Source: Thiomonas sp. FB-Cd (GTDB lineage Bacteria; Pseudomonadota; Gammaproteobacteria; Burkholderiales; Burkholderiaceae_C). From it: a stretch of 64,000 nt of DNA. Below are positions 11,001 through 19,761 of this stretch, piece after piece (the first letter of the stretch is position 1; each line of letters begins with the position of its first letter). The position numbers and the translations under genes are program-made. Under the pieces are notes generated by a model, which saw only the letters and a list, made by a program, of their open reading frames with translations, had not been told where the DNA came from and did no database searches. The stretch spans positions 186,001 through 250,000 of the forward strand of contig NZ_JPOE01000005.1 in assembly GCF_000733775.1 (NCBI RefSeq). Reading direction: 5' to 3'.

Positions 11001-11182
11001 AGGTGATTTGCTGGAAGGATCTGCGACAACGGCAACGACAGGTGTTGTTGCGGGCCCGGCTGCTGGCCGTGGCGGGAACCTGGCAACGCGAGGGCAGCGT
11101 GTGCAACCTGATCGCCGGACATCTCGAAGATTTGACACCGCTTCTAGGGCGCCTGGTGACAAAAGGGCGTGAGTTTCATTGA
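8087..11182 (+). CDS. dnaE2: DnaE2 error-prone DNA polymerase III alpha subunit
   Basis: C-family DNA polymerase of 1031 residues, the catalytic member of the ImuA-ImuB-DnaE2 mutasome. An N-terminal PHP domain (YAELHCRSNFSFLQGASHP) is followed by the polymerase core with catalytic aspartates in PDIDIDFEHERRE (about residue 378) and by a C-terminal OB fold (ISLEDETGVVQVICWKDL). The length suits DnaE2 (shorter than replicative DnaE, about 1160 residues). The ATG at 8087 follows a GAAGGA ribosome-binding site. Expected to be co-expressed with imuAB from the SOS promoter. Confidence 0.95.
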   Translation: MSNLPAYAELHCRSNFSFLQGASHPEELVARAKALGYAALALTDDCSLAGIVRAHVAAKAKGLALLVGSQFRVEGNVPFTLVVLACNRRGYGNLCSFITRLRRSAPKGSYQLRMDAIRDDDLADCVVLACPSHRTEDPGLLKLAQWVVSRFTGRCWLGVELHKQLDDERWLERLRDLSEATSLPLVACGDVHMHVRSRKPLHDVLTAIRLGQPVDACGHALQPNAERHLRRRLLLALIYSPDLLAETLKVVQRCSFSLDELRYDYPDEVVPTGEMPDAYLRRRVYEGAGNRWPDGMATSIQTLIEHELALIAELRYAHYFLTVDDIVAFARSRGILCQGRGSAANSVVCYCLGITEVDPARMQVLFERFISRERNEPPDIDIDFEHERREEVIQYLYTKYGRDRAALAATVMTYRPKSAIRDVGKALGFALDTVDRLARNVQWWDGREIACERLIEIGLSPDDLGVRQWMALVRQLQGFPRHLSQHTGGFVLTHGPLSRMVPIENAAMPERTVIEWDKDDLDAMGMMKVDVLALGMLTAIRKALDLIGECQGRMFVMQDIPPEDPATYSMLSQADSIGVFQVESRAQQGMLPRLKPQCFYDLVIETAIVRPGPIQGGMVHPYLNRRQGKEPVTYPSPALKQALERTLGVPVFQEQVMQISMLAAGFTPGEADGLRRAMAAWRRKGNLEQYRDKLIGGMTSRGYDLAFAQSIFEQIKGFSEYGFPESHAASFALLVYASAWIKRHHPAEFLAALLNSQPLGFYSPSQLVQDAKRHGVRVEPIDVMHSSWDCSLEGHKQPTVRLGLRLVKGLGRDTALRIVEASRLQPLKSAEDLARRAHLDGTEMRKLAAADALRSLSGHRRQQMWEAAAVQTMPELLREIPIEEAQLQLPMPPEGEDIVFDYAATGLTLRRHPLALLRPLLARRRLWSASELAEAPNGRLVRACGIVTLRQQPETAKGTTFISLEDETGVVQVICWKDLRQRQRQVLLRARLLAVAGTWQREGSVCNLIAGHLEDLTPLLGRLVTKGREFH

Positions 11183-11228
11183 ACGCACGTGCGCATCGCC
11201 ATCTACAGACGACAAAGCCGAGGCCTCC

Positions 11229-13316
11229 TCAGTCCCAAAATGTGCTGACTTTTGCTGCGAGATCCACAGTTGCCGTGCGACTGCCCGATGGCCCTACAAC
11301 GTCCTGCATGACCGCCCACTGCCCGTCACGATCGAACAATCCAGCGATATCCTGAGAAATGAAGCGGCTCGGGGACGCATACACATGACGATCGCCATAG
11401 CCTGACTGTTGCTGGACATAAAAGCGCTGCGGCACGATCAGCTCCAGATGCTGCCGTGCACGGGTCATGGCCACATACAGGAGTCGACGTTCCTCTTCGA
11501 TCTGCTGTGCGCTTTGCGTGGATAGGTCCGAGGGCATGCACCCATCGACGACGTTGAGCACATAAACCGCCTTCCACTCCTGCCCTTTGGCCGAGTGAAT
11601 CGTGGAAAGAATCAGATAGTCCTCGTCACGGTGAGGTGGACCAGCCTCGTCGCTGGTTGCTTCAGGGGGGTCAAGCGTCAGCTCGGTCAGGAAACGCTCC
11701 CTGCTCGGGTAGCTTGCGGCAATACGCTGCAGTTGCAACACATCGGCTTGGCGCACGATGGCATCCTCATACAGCCGGTCCATTTGCGGCAAATACCAAT
11801 CAGCCGCGCACTGCAAGTCATCCGGCCAGCTGCCTCGCCCGCCTTCACATCGCAAGCGGGTATAGATTTCGCAAAAACCCGCCCAGTCCCCCTGCGCAGC
11901 AGGCGGCGCTTTGAACTGCAGGAGGACTTCGGCCGGATCCGCGCTAGCGGCCATCGCATCGATGAGCTTGCGTGCATTTGCCGGCCCCATTCCGGGAATC
12001 AGCTGCGCAACTCTGAAGCAAGCCAGCTGATTGCGGGGATTCTGTACCCCGCGCAGGATCGACAGCAGGTCCTTGACGTGCGCGGCCTCCAGAAATTTGA
12101 GCCCGCCGAACTTCACGAACGGAATGTTTCGCCGGGTGAGTTCGAGTTCAAGCGCTGCGCTGTGATGCGCGGTGCGGAACAAAACGGCTTGACTCTTCAA
12201 TGTCATTCCATCCTCCCGCTGGGCCAGCACTTGGTCTGCAACCCAGCGCGCCTGTGAAGCCTCATCGGCCACGGTGACCAGCCGTGGCCGGTTCGAGGAG
12301 GCGCGATCGGTCCACAACTGCTTGGCGTAGCGTTCATGTGCCAGCGCAATCACCGCGTTGGAAGCCTCGAGGATGGGCTGCGTGGATCGGTAATTGCGCT
12401 CCAGTGTGACCACGCGCGCCGGCACAGGGTATTGCTGCGGGAAGTCGAGGATGTTGCGCACCTCGGCAGCGCGAAAGGAGTAGATCGACTGGGCATCGTC
12501 GCCGACCACGGTCACGCCGCGCCCATCGGGCTTCAGCAACAGGATGATCCGCGCTTGAAGCCGATTCGTGTCCTGGTATTCATCGACCAGAACATGGTCA
12601 AACCGTTGGCCGATTTCTACGGCCAGTTCTCGCTCGCCCATCATCTGCCACCAATACAGCAACAGATCGTCATAGTCCAGAACATGCTGGCTCTGTTTTT
12701 CCTGCACGTAGGCCTTGAACAGTTGCTTGAGTTCGCCCTCCCAGTTGACACACCATGGATAGCTTTGCAGTAGAACCTCACCCAAAGGCAGTTGACTGTT
12801 GACCGCGCGCGAATAGATCGACAGACATGTCCCCTTGAGTGGAAATCGCGTTTTGCTTCCAGCCAGTCCAAGTTGCTGCCTTTGGATGCCGAGAAGATCT
12901 TCAGCATCGCCACGATCAAGGATCGTGAACTGATCGCTCAACCCGATTCGCGGCGCATATTCGCGCAGCAAGCGGGCACCAACGCTGTGGAAGGTTCCCG
13001 ACCAACGAAAGCAAGGTGGCGATTGTGCAGTGCCCAGGCCCAGAGTCTGATGCAAAAGGCTCCCCGCGCGCCGCTCCATTTCAGCGGCTGCGCGGCGCGA
13101 AAAGGTGAGCAGCAGGATGCGTTGGGGATCGGCCCCACGCAGAACCAGGCGCGTGACCCGCGCCGCCAAGGTCATGGTCTTCCCGGAACCCGCACCGGCA
13201 ATCACCAGCAAGGCGGGTGCTGTCGCTGGCTCCAGACCGTGTTCGACAGCTTCAAGTTGCCGATCGTTGAGGTTGCTGAAAATTGTGGGCGATGGTTGAA
13301 ACGTGGCAGTAGACAT
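11229..13316 (-). CDS. UvrD/PcrA-like superfamily 1 DNA helicase
   Basis: A 695-residue 3'-5' DNA helicase. Motifs in order: Q motif LNDRQLEAV, motif I GAGSGKT (residues 41-47), motif Ia ILLLTFSRRAAAEM, motif II HVLVDEYQDTN, motif III VVGDDAQSIYSFRAA, motif IV VVTLERNYRST, motif V LSTIHSAKGQEWKAVYV and motif VI EEERRLLYVAMTRAR. All are intact, so it should be active. It is convergent with dnaE2 (46 bp between stops) and carries a CTG-N10-CAG site just upstream of its start. It is probably a second, damage-associated UvrD-like enzyme rather than the housekeeping UvrD; this is inference. Confidence 0.92.
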   Translation of the reverse strand: MSTATFQPSPTIFSNLNDRQLEAVEHGLEPATAPALLVIAGAGSGKTMTLAARVTRLVLRGADPQRILLLTFSRRAAAEMERRAGSLLHQTLGLGTAQSPPCFRWSGTFHSVGARLLREYAPRIGLSDQFTILDRGDAEDLLGIQRQQLGLAGSKTRFPLKGTCLSIYSRAVNSQLPLGEVLLQSYPWCVNWEGELKQLFKAYVQEKQSQHVLDYDDLLLYWWQMMGERELAVEIGQRFDHVLVDEYQDTNRLQARIILLLKPDGRGVTVVGDDAQSIYSFRAAEVRNILDFPQQYPVPARVVTLERNYRSTQPILEASNAVIALAHERYAKQLWTDRASSNRPRLVTVADEASQARWVADQVLAQREDGMTLKSQAVLFRTAHHSAALELELTRRNIPFVKFGGLKFLEAAHVKDLLSILRGVQNPRNQLACFRVAQLIPGMGPANARKLIDAMAASADPAEVLLQFKAPPAAQGDWAGFCEIYTRLRCEGGRGSWPDDLQCAADWYLPQMDRLYEDAIVRQADVLQLQRIAASYPSRERFLTELTLDPPEATSDEAGPPHRDEDYLILSTIHSAKGQEWKAVYVLNVVDGCMPSDLSTQSAQQIEEERRLLYVAMTRARQHLELIVPQRFYVQQQSGYGDRHVYASPSRFISQDIAGLFDRDGQWAVMQDVVGPSGSRTATVDLAAKVSTFWD

Positions 13317-13346
13317 TCGAGTGCTTTACCTCAGCACGGCATTGAG

Positions 13347-13362
13347 CTGGCTAAGCATACAG
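13347..13362 (-). promoter_or_regulatory. candidate LexA box upstream of the UvrD-like helicase
   Basis: CTGGCTAAGCATACAG fits CTG-N10-CAG with a good right half (ATACAG) and lies 31-46 bp upstream of the helicase start. Less convincing than the imuA box because one half-site position (CTGG for CTGT) deviates. Confidence 0.45.
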
Positions 13363-13528
13363 CAACATTGACCACTTGCCGCCTGATCCGGTGCGCGGCA
13401 AGCCCTGCCGTTCATGGCGGGAGGGATAGCGCGGCGCCACGCCCGAGCGCCGTAGGAATTCGCCTGCCCCCTAGCGCTAGCGGTGGCCGCGTGCCGAGGG
13501 CCGCGAGGATGTCAATGTCAATGTCTAT

Positions 13529-13554
13529 CTCCCCGAAGGGCGGGCTTCGCGGAG
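13529..13554 (-). terminator. hairpin downstream of pobA, possible terminator
   Basis: Arms CTCCCCGAAG and CTTCGCGGAG pair with one mismatch around a six-base loop. It lies 87 bp past the pobA stop on the minus strand. There is no clear U tract, so intrinsic termination is uncertain. Confidence 0.35.
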
Positions 13555-13640
13555 AAAATGGATGAACCAGGCACAGGTGTTCGGGCCAGCCAAACGGGGC
13601 CCGGGCGTGAGCATCAATCGCGGCGTGGCCTGGCGGCAAG

Positions 13641-14855
<1,215 letters not shown>

Positions 14856-14898
14856 TTAGGTCAGCTCGATTGACTTGGAAGATCGGCCATGCTGATAA

Positions 14899-14935
14899 TG
14901 CGCGATGATTGCGCGCATTGCGCGATCATCGCGCA
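14899..14935. promoter_or_regulatory. palindrome in the pobA-pobR divergent promoter, likely PobR operator
   Basis: Arms TGCGCGATGATTGCGC and GCGCGATCATCGCGCA are inverted repeats with one mismatch around a five-base spacer. The site lies between pobA (start 14825) and the IclR gene (start 14954), ending 18 bp before the latter. Position and symmetry suit an IclR-type dimer-of-dimers operator controlling pobA and possibly itself. Confidence 0.65.
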
Positions 14936-14953
14936 AAAATGGGAATCACTTTA

Positions 14954-15739
14954 ATGGCCATTGCGAAGGCGGACTACATCGAGGGAATGGCAAAGGGTTT
15001 GGCTGTGCTTGAGAGTTTTGACACTGAGCGTCAGCGCCTCAACGCCACATTGACGGCTTCGCGTGCCGGAATTACTCGCGCAGCAGCACGCCGTCATCTG
15101 CTCACGCTTGCGCACTTGGGCTACCTTGAGACCGACGGGAGCTACTTCTGGCTTTCCAGCAAAGTGCTGCGCTTTTCGGGAAGCTACTTGGCATCTGCGC
15201 GCTTGCCTCGCGCAATTCAACCGTTCCTGAATCGCCTAGCAGTGCAGGCGCAGGAGTCGTTCTCCGCTGCGGTGCTTGACACGGATGAAGTGGTCATCAT
15301 CGCGCGCAGTGGAAACGACCGCAACTCGGCTTCAACCGCAAACAGTCGCGTGATCGCGTACGGTCTTCATTTGGGCGCGCGACTGCCGGCACACGCGACT
15401 TCCACCGGGCGCGTTTGGCTGGCCGCCAAGTCGCGAGCGGCCTTCAACGCATGGATGAAGGGGCGAAAGCTGCCTCGGATGACCCCGCTGACAACCACGG
15501 ATGCGCGAGCGTTTCGCAACCTTATCGACAAGGTTCGCCATGACGACTTTTGTTTTGCCAGCGAAGAGCACGAGTTGGGGGTTCATGCGCTTGCCGTTCC
15601 ATTGCGCAATGCCAAAGGCATTACAGTGGCGGCACTCAATGTTGTGGCGTCCCAGGTTCGCATATCGTCGCTGTCCATGCAACGGGACATGCTCCCGTTG
15701 TTGCTCGATGCCGCGAGGGAAATGCGCCCTCTTCTTTGA
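14954..15739 (+). CDS. pobR: IclR-family regulator, probably PobR
   Basis: A 261-residue IclR-type regulator: N-terminal winged helix-turn-helix (about residues 8-70, LTASRAGITRAAARRHLLTLAHLGYL) and a C-terminal effector-binding IclR domain. The DYIEGMAKGLAVLESF start is characteristic of the PcaR/PobR/CatR branch of the family. Several in-frame starts exist (14909, 14939, 14954). I prefer 14954, since the others sit inside or directly against the palindrome and GGGAA precedes 14954. Divergent from pobA; expected to activate pobA with 4-hydroxybenzoate. PobR identity is inferred from position. Confidence 0.82.
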   Translation: MAIAKADYIEGMAKGLAVLESFDTERQRLNATLTASRAGITRAAARRHLLTLAHLGYLETDGSYFWLSSKVLRFSGSYLASARLPRAIQPFLNRLAVQAQESFSAAVLDTDEVVIIARSGNDRNSASTANSRVIAYGLHLGARLPAHATSTGRVWLAAKSRAAFNAWMKGRKLPRMTPLTTTDARAFRNLIDKVRHDDFCFASEEHELGVHALAVPLRNAKGITVAALNVVASQVRISSLSMQRDMLPLLLDAAREMRPLL

Positions 15740-15957
15740 TGCGCGCGTTGACGTTCGTGCGCCTCCAGCGTTTTTAAACGGCAGCTGCAATGGTGCATCT
15801 TGCCGCATGTTCAGATTCAACTTCGAAGACGCCAGCCAACCGATTGGCGCGCATCTTCGAAACCCTGTTGCGGTGCAGGTTTTCAGCAATCCGCTCCGAA
15901 AGCTCCAAGGAACATTGCCGGTTGTCCTCGGCGCTGCGACCACCTCCTGCCCATTGA

Positions 15958-17826
15958 TCAGGTTTCGGTTGCAAAGTCAGATCGAGCCAGGATCACACAG
16001 GGGTCGCCGCACGCGGGCTCATACATCGCTTCGACTTGGCGCGACCGGCAATTGAGGACAGCGCGCTGATTTATTGATCCCTTATCGGTGATCTCGCCGT
16101 GGTCAAGCGAAGGAGGATCTGCCAAGACGTACGCGCGCGCTACGCGATTTGCGCTGCCCGTGCCCTCTGCCCAAAGACGGTCGACAAGGGTCTGAAACCA
16201 TTCGCGCACCGGCGATTCGCCAAGGACCTGTGCAGCCGAACGCACGCCTGGCCCTCCAGAGAGCTTGCGGCACTCCTCGATGCGCGGAAAAATCAGCACG
16301 CCAAGATCGTCACGGTCAGGCGCTGCGATCACAACGTCCTGCACATAGGGGGCGCCAGCTGCGGCGATTCGGGCCCGTAGCGCACCCACGTTGACAAAGG
16401 TTCCGCTGGAGAGTTTGAAGTCCTCCGCCATCCTGCCATCAAACATCAGGCCCTTTTGCGGACAATCCGGGTCGATAAACCGCACGGCGTCGCCGGTGCG
16501 GTAGAAACCTTCCTCGTCGAAGGCCTGCGCGGTGCTCTCCGGTGCGCGCCAGTAACCCGGCATCACGTTTGGACCGCGAAAGCGCACTTCAGTCTTGCCG
16601 CTCGCGGGCACCAGCTTCACGTCGACACCAGGCACCGGCAACCCGATCTGCCCGGATCGGACGTCCGGCCCGACGGCGAACATCGAGGATGGCGCCGTCT
16701 CTGTCATGCCGAGTCCTGTAAACATGCAGACGCGCTGTCCCACCTCGCGTTCGCCGAGTCGATCGAGGCGGTCCCAGACTGCCTGCGATAGGCCGGCGCC
16801 GGCGAAGAAAAATGCCTTCAGGCGTGAAAAAAGCCGAGCGCGCAATGGCGCATCATGCTCGGCCGCGCACGCGATTTCCTCAAAGCCCTTGGGTACGTTG
16901 AAGTACACGGTGGGTGCAATCTCGCGCAGGTTGCGCAGCGTCTCGGCGATTCCCTGTGGAGTTGGTCTGCCGTCATCGATGTACAGCGTGCCACCGTTGT
17001 ACAGCGCAATCCCGACATTATGGTTTCCTCCGAACGTGTGATTCCAGGGCAGCCAATCGACGAGCACTGGCGGCTCCTCGGAAAGGAATCGAAAAGACTG
17101 CCGAATCATCTGCTGATTGGCGCACAACATGCGATGGGTATTGATGACACCCTTGGGCATCCTGGTTGAGCCGGACGTAAAGAGGAACTTGGCAATCGTT
17201 TCCGCGCCCACGGCGCGATGCACGGCCGCTTGCGGCAGTCTCGGCGCCTCAAGCAGCACGCTCAGCGGCGTCACGGGCCGCGCCGCGAGCGCGCCCTGGG
17301 CTAATACGATCTCCACTGTGGACGCGACGACCGCGTCGATTGCCGCCGCATACGCCGGGCCGGAGGCGAAGACCAAACCCGGAGTCAATGTGTCCACGAT
17401 GTGGCGCAACTTGCCAAAGTCGCGCGACACCAGCGAGTAAGCAGGCGACACGGGCGCATAGGGCACCCCGGCGAGCAACGCGCCAAACGCCAAGGTGAGA
17501 TGCTCGAGGCTGTTCTCCGACAGGATCAATACCGGTCGCTCGGCGCTCAAGCCGCGTTGGACGAGAGCGCAGGCGATGCGCGCAGCCCGCTCAAGCATTT
17601 GCGCATAAGTGACATGCTCCCACTCGCCACGGGGACCGCGGCGCTGGGCGACGAAAGTGCGGTCCGGCGCCACGCCCGCCCAATGTTCGAGACAATCGGT
17701 GATGCGCTCGGGATAGGGGCAAAGGGTCTCCGTCGAGCGCAACAATGCAACACCACCGGCCCGCTGTTCGAGCGTTGCGTCAACGCAGCCGCCGACCGCG
17801 CAGGGCCGTGGTGCGGACCGACTCAT
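15958..17826 (-). CDS. fcs: feruloyl-CoA synthetase-like acyl-CoA ligase (ATP-loop Gly replaced by Arg)
   Basis: ANL-superfamily acyl-CoA ligase of 622 residues in the feruloyl-CoA synthetase group, expected to activate ferulate and other hydroxycinnamates with ATP and CoA. Supported by overall architecture (adenylation core, then YRTGDAVRF, MFDGRMAEDFKLSSGTFV and a C-terminal lid) and the LPWNHTFGGNHN segment typical of Fcs. Oddity: the nucleotide-binding loop reads FTSGSTRMPKGVINTHRM, with Arg222 (AGG, plus-strand 17161-17163) where the family has Gly; one base from GGG. This may impair ATP binding or be a sequence error. Its ATG overlaps the stop of the upstream crotonase (ATGA), so the two form an operon. 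Confidence 0.88.
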   Translation of the reverse strand: MSRSAPRPCAVGGCVDATLEQRAGGVALLRSTETLCPYPERITDCLEHWAGVAPDRTFVAQRRGPRGEWEHVTYAQMLERAARIACALVQRGLSAERPVLILSENSLEHLTLAFGALLAGVPYAPVSPAYSLVSRDFGKLRHIVDTLTPGLVFASGPAYAAAIDAVVASTVEIVLAQGALAARPVTPLSVLLEAPRLPQAAVHRAVGAETIAKFLFTSGSTRMPKGVINTHRMLCANQQMIRQSFRFLSEEPPVLVDWLPWNHTFGGNHNVGIALYNGGTLYIDDGRPTPQGIAETLRNLREIAPTVYFNVPKGFEEIACAAEHDAPLRARLFSRLKAFFFAGAGLSQAVWDRLDRLGEREVGQRVCMFTGLGMTETAPSSMFAVGPDVRSGQIGLPVPGVDVKLVPASGKTEVRFRGPNVMPGYWRAPESTAQAFDEEGFYRTGDAVRFIDPDCPQKGLMFDGRMAEDFKLSSGTFVNVGALRARIAAAGAPYVQDVVIAAPDRDDLGVLIFPRIEECRKLSGGPGVRSAAQVLGESPVREWFQTLVDRLWAEGTGSANRVARAYVLADPPSLDHGEITDKGSINQRAVLNCRSRQVEAMYEPACGDPCVILARSDFATET

Positions 17827-18637
17827 GCGGCTTCCTTTGCAGCTTTCATGGCGCGGCCGTCAAGATAGGCGCGCAAGCGCTGCTTGGCGGCATCATCGCC
17901 TTGCGCAATCGCCGCCATCAACGACCCCACGAAAAGTCCATCTCCTTGGGACATGCGGGCGACGCGTGGTAACGCATGCAGTACGGAAAAATCCGACAGT
18001 GGTGCATTGGAGGCGACGTGACGCTCCAGCCCGAACGCCTTTTCCAACCCCTCGCCATTGGCAACCGGATACTTCGTCAGGCCAGCCTTTTGAGCCTTGT
18101 CTGCACTGAGAACACGCCCCGTGAGCGTCATGTCAGCCATGCGCGACTGACCGATCAACTGAGGAATGCGTGAGGACCCGCCACCGCCGACGAACAAACC
18201 CCGCTGCCCCTCAGGCAGCCCGAAAAAGGCACTGTTTTTGGCCACACGAATATGGGCTGCAGCGGCAAGCTCACACCCGCCGCCAACCACGGCGCCCTGT
18301 AGCACGGCAATCACCGCAGCACGGCCGAACTGCACCTGATCGAATGCCGCATGCCACGCGCGGGAGTGTGCAATACCCTCCGTAACGCTGCGCTGAGACA
18401 ACTCAGAAAGGTCCAGTCCAGCGCAGCAATGCTCACCTGCCCCGCTGAGCACAACAGCTCGATGTCGTCTGAAAGACGGGCAAAGGCGTGCCGGATGGAT
18501 GCGACAAGATGATCGCTGATGGCATTACGCTTGGCAACCCTGTTAAGCACGAGGTGAGCGATGCCCGGTTCCGGAAGTGTCAGGCGAAGCAGCTCTGCAT
18601 CGCAGAGGGTCGCATCCGGCTGAATGGGTTGGCCCAT
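17823..18637 (-). pseudogene. enoyl-CoA hydratase/crotonase family gene with a single-base frameshift
   Basis: Two overlapping frames together make one complete crotonase-family protein. The first (from ATG 18637) gives MGQPIQPD to RLSDDIE; the second gives AVVLSGAGEHCCAGLDLSEL to the end at 17823. Loss of one base near plus-strand 18455-18462 explains the break. Downstream residues are intact: the oxyanion region VVGGGCELAAA and LPEGQRG carry the two glutamates of enoyl-CoA hydratases. Feruloyl-CoA hydratase/lyase (retro-aldol) enzymes lack the first, so the parent enzyme was more likely a hydratase. It overlaps fcs by ATGA. Unless corrected, the product is a truncated 108-residue peptide; a sequencing error is equally possible. 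Confidence 0.82.
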
Positions 18638-18779
18638 GTTCTCTGTCGTCGAAAAAGGGAAATGTATTTAATTATCGTAACTAATATCGGTCAAAAAATT
18701 CGTGCAAACCCTAGCTTTAAGGCAATACAAGGCTAATGATCTCCGAAAGATCTGAAAAATGCGATCTTTTTTACTTTAT

Positions 18780-18803
18780 TGATTGAAATATTATTTTCAA
18801 TCA
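18780..18803. promoter_or_regulatory. perfect inverted repeat in the crotonase/amidohydrolase divergent promoter
   Basis: Arms TGATTGAAA and TTTCAATCA are perfect complements around TATTAT, in an AT-rich region 24 bp before the amidohydrolase start. Size and symmetry suit a MarR-type dimer. The MarR gene at 23042 is the obvious candidate regulator, as hydroxycinnamate genes are often MarR-controlled. That link is inference. Confidence 0.55.
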
Positions 18804-18826
18804 GAATGCAGAAAATTGGAGTGAGC

Positions 18827-19693
18827 GTGAAGACCGACGATCTAGTTGCCATCGACATCCATACCCATGCTGAGGTGTCGTGCTGGAACCCCTTCGACAA
18901 CTATGGCGAGGAATATGACCGCGCTGCGGACAAGTACTTCCGCTCCACACGGCGCCCGACGATTGAGGAGACGATTGCGTACTACCGGGAAAAGAAGATC
19001 GGGTTCATCATGTTTACCGTGGATTCAGAATCACAGATCGGCCGGCGACGCATCCCGAACGAGGAGATCGCCGAAGCAGCGCAGAAGAATGCCGACATCA
19101 TGATCGCCTTTGCCAGCATTGACCCGCATAAGGGCCGCATGGGCGCCCGCGAGGCTCGGCGCCTCATCGTCGAACACGGCGTACGTGGCTTCAAGTTTCA
19201 TCCAACCGTACAGGGCTTCCATCCCTACGATCGCATGGCTTGGCCACTCTATGAGGTGATCGCCGAGTACAAGCTTCCGGCCATTTTTCACAGCGGACAT
19301 TCCGGCATCGGCAGTGGCATGCGCTGCGGTGGCGGCTTGCGGCTGGAGTATTCAAATCCGATGCATCTCGACGATGTAGCCATCGACTTCCCGGACATGC
19401 AGATCGTCATCGCCCACCCGTCATGGCCTTGGCAAGATGAAGCCTTGTCCGTGGCCATGCACAAGCCCAATGTTTGGATCGACCTATCGGGCTGGAGCCC
19501 ACGCTACTTTCCACCGCAGCTCGTGCAATACGCAAATACCCTGCTCAAAGAGCGTGTCCTGTTCGGTTCCGATTTTCCACTCATCACCCCGGAACGCTGG
19601 ATGAAGGACTTCGCCGATGCGGACTTTCGGCCTGAAGTCCATCCCTTGATTCTCAAGGACAATGCCATGCGCCTGCTTGGTCTCGGATCCTGA
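18827..19693 (+). CDS. amidohydrolase-2 family metal-dependent hydrolase/decarboxylase
   Basis: A 288-residue TIM-barrel metal enzyme of the amidohydrolase-2 (ACMSD-like) family. Metal-binding motifs: HTH (residues 12 and 14), GFKFHP, FHSGHSG, IAHPSWPW and LFGSDFPL. The GTG at 18827 is chosen because GGAG precedes it and it gives MKTDDLVAIDIHTH; upstream in-frame starts run through the palindrome. It is divergent from the crotonase-fcs operon and close to vanAB. Members of this family beside fcs genes include the proposed 4-hydroxyphenyl-beta-ketoacyl-CoA hydrolase of Agrobacterium ferulate beta-oxidation, which fits this setting. An aromatic acid decarboxylase is the alternative. Confidence 0.75.
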   Translation: MKTDDLVAIDIHTHAEVSCWNPFDNYGEEYDRAADKYFRSTRRPTIEETIAYYREKKIGFIMFTVDSESQIGRRRIPNEEIAEAAQKNADIMIAFASIDPHKGRMGAREARRLIVEHGVRGFKFHPTVQGFHPYDRMAWPLYEVIAEYKLPAIFHSGHSGIGSGMRCGGGLRLEYSNPMHLDDVAIDFPDMQIVIAHPSWPWQDEALSVAMHKPNVWIDLSGWSPRYFPPQLVQYANTLLKERVLFGSDFPLITPERWMKDFADADFRPEVHPLILKDNAMRLLGLGS

Positions 19694-19761
19694 GCGGCGC
19701 ATCGCTGCGAGATCGATTATCGAGGCACCCTGCAAATTGCTCGGCGCGCGGCTTGCCCTGC

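Larger units (their letters stand above)
13317..13640. other. intergenic stretch between helicase and pobA
   Basis: No gene is supported. It holds the helicase upstream region with a candidate LexA box, a short tandem run GTCAATGTCAATGTC at 13511-13525, and a hairpin at 13529-13554 that may terminate pobA transcription. Confidence 0.5.

Noticed and set aside
13511..13525. Tandem GTCAAT repeat
   Set aside because: Only two and a half copies of six bases; too short to call a functional repeat or CRISPR.
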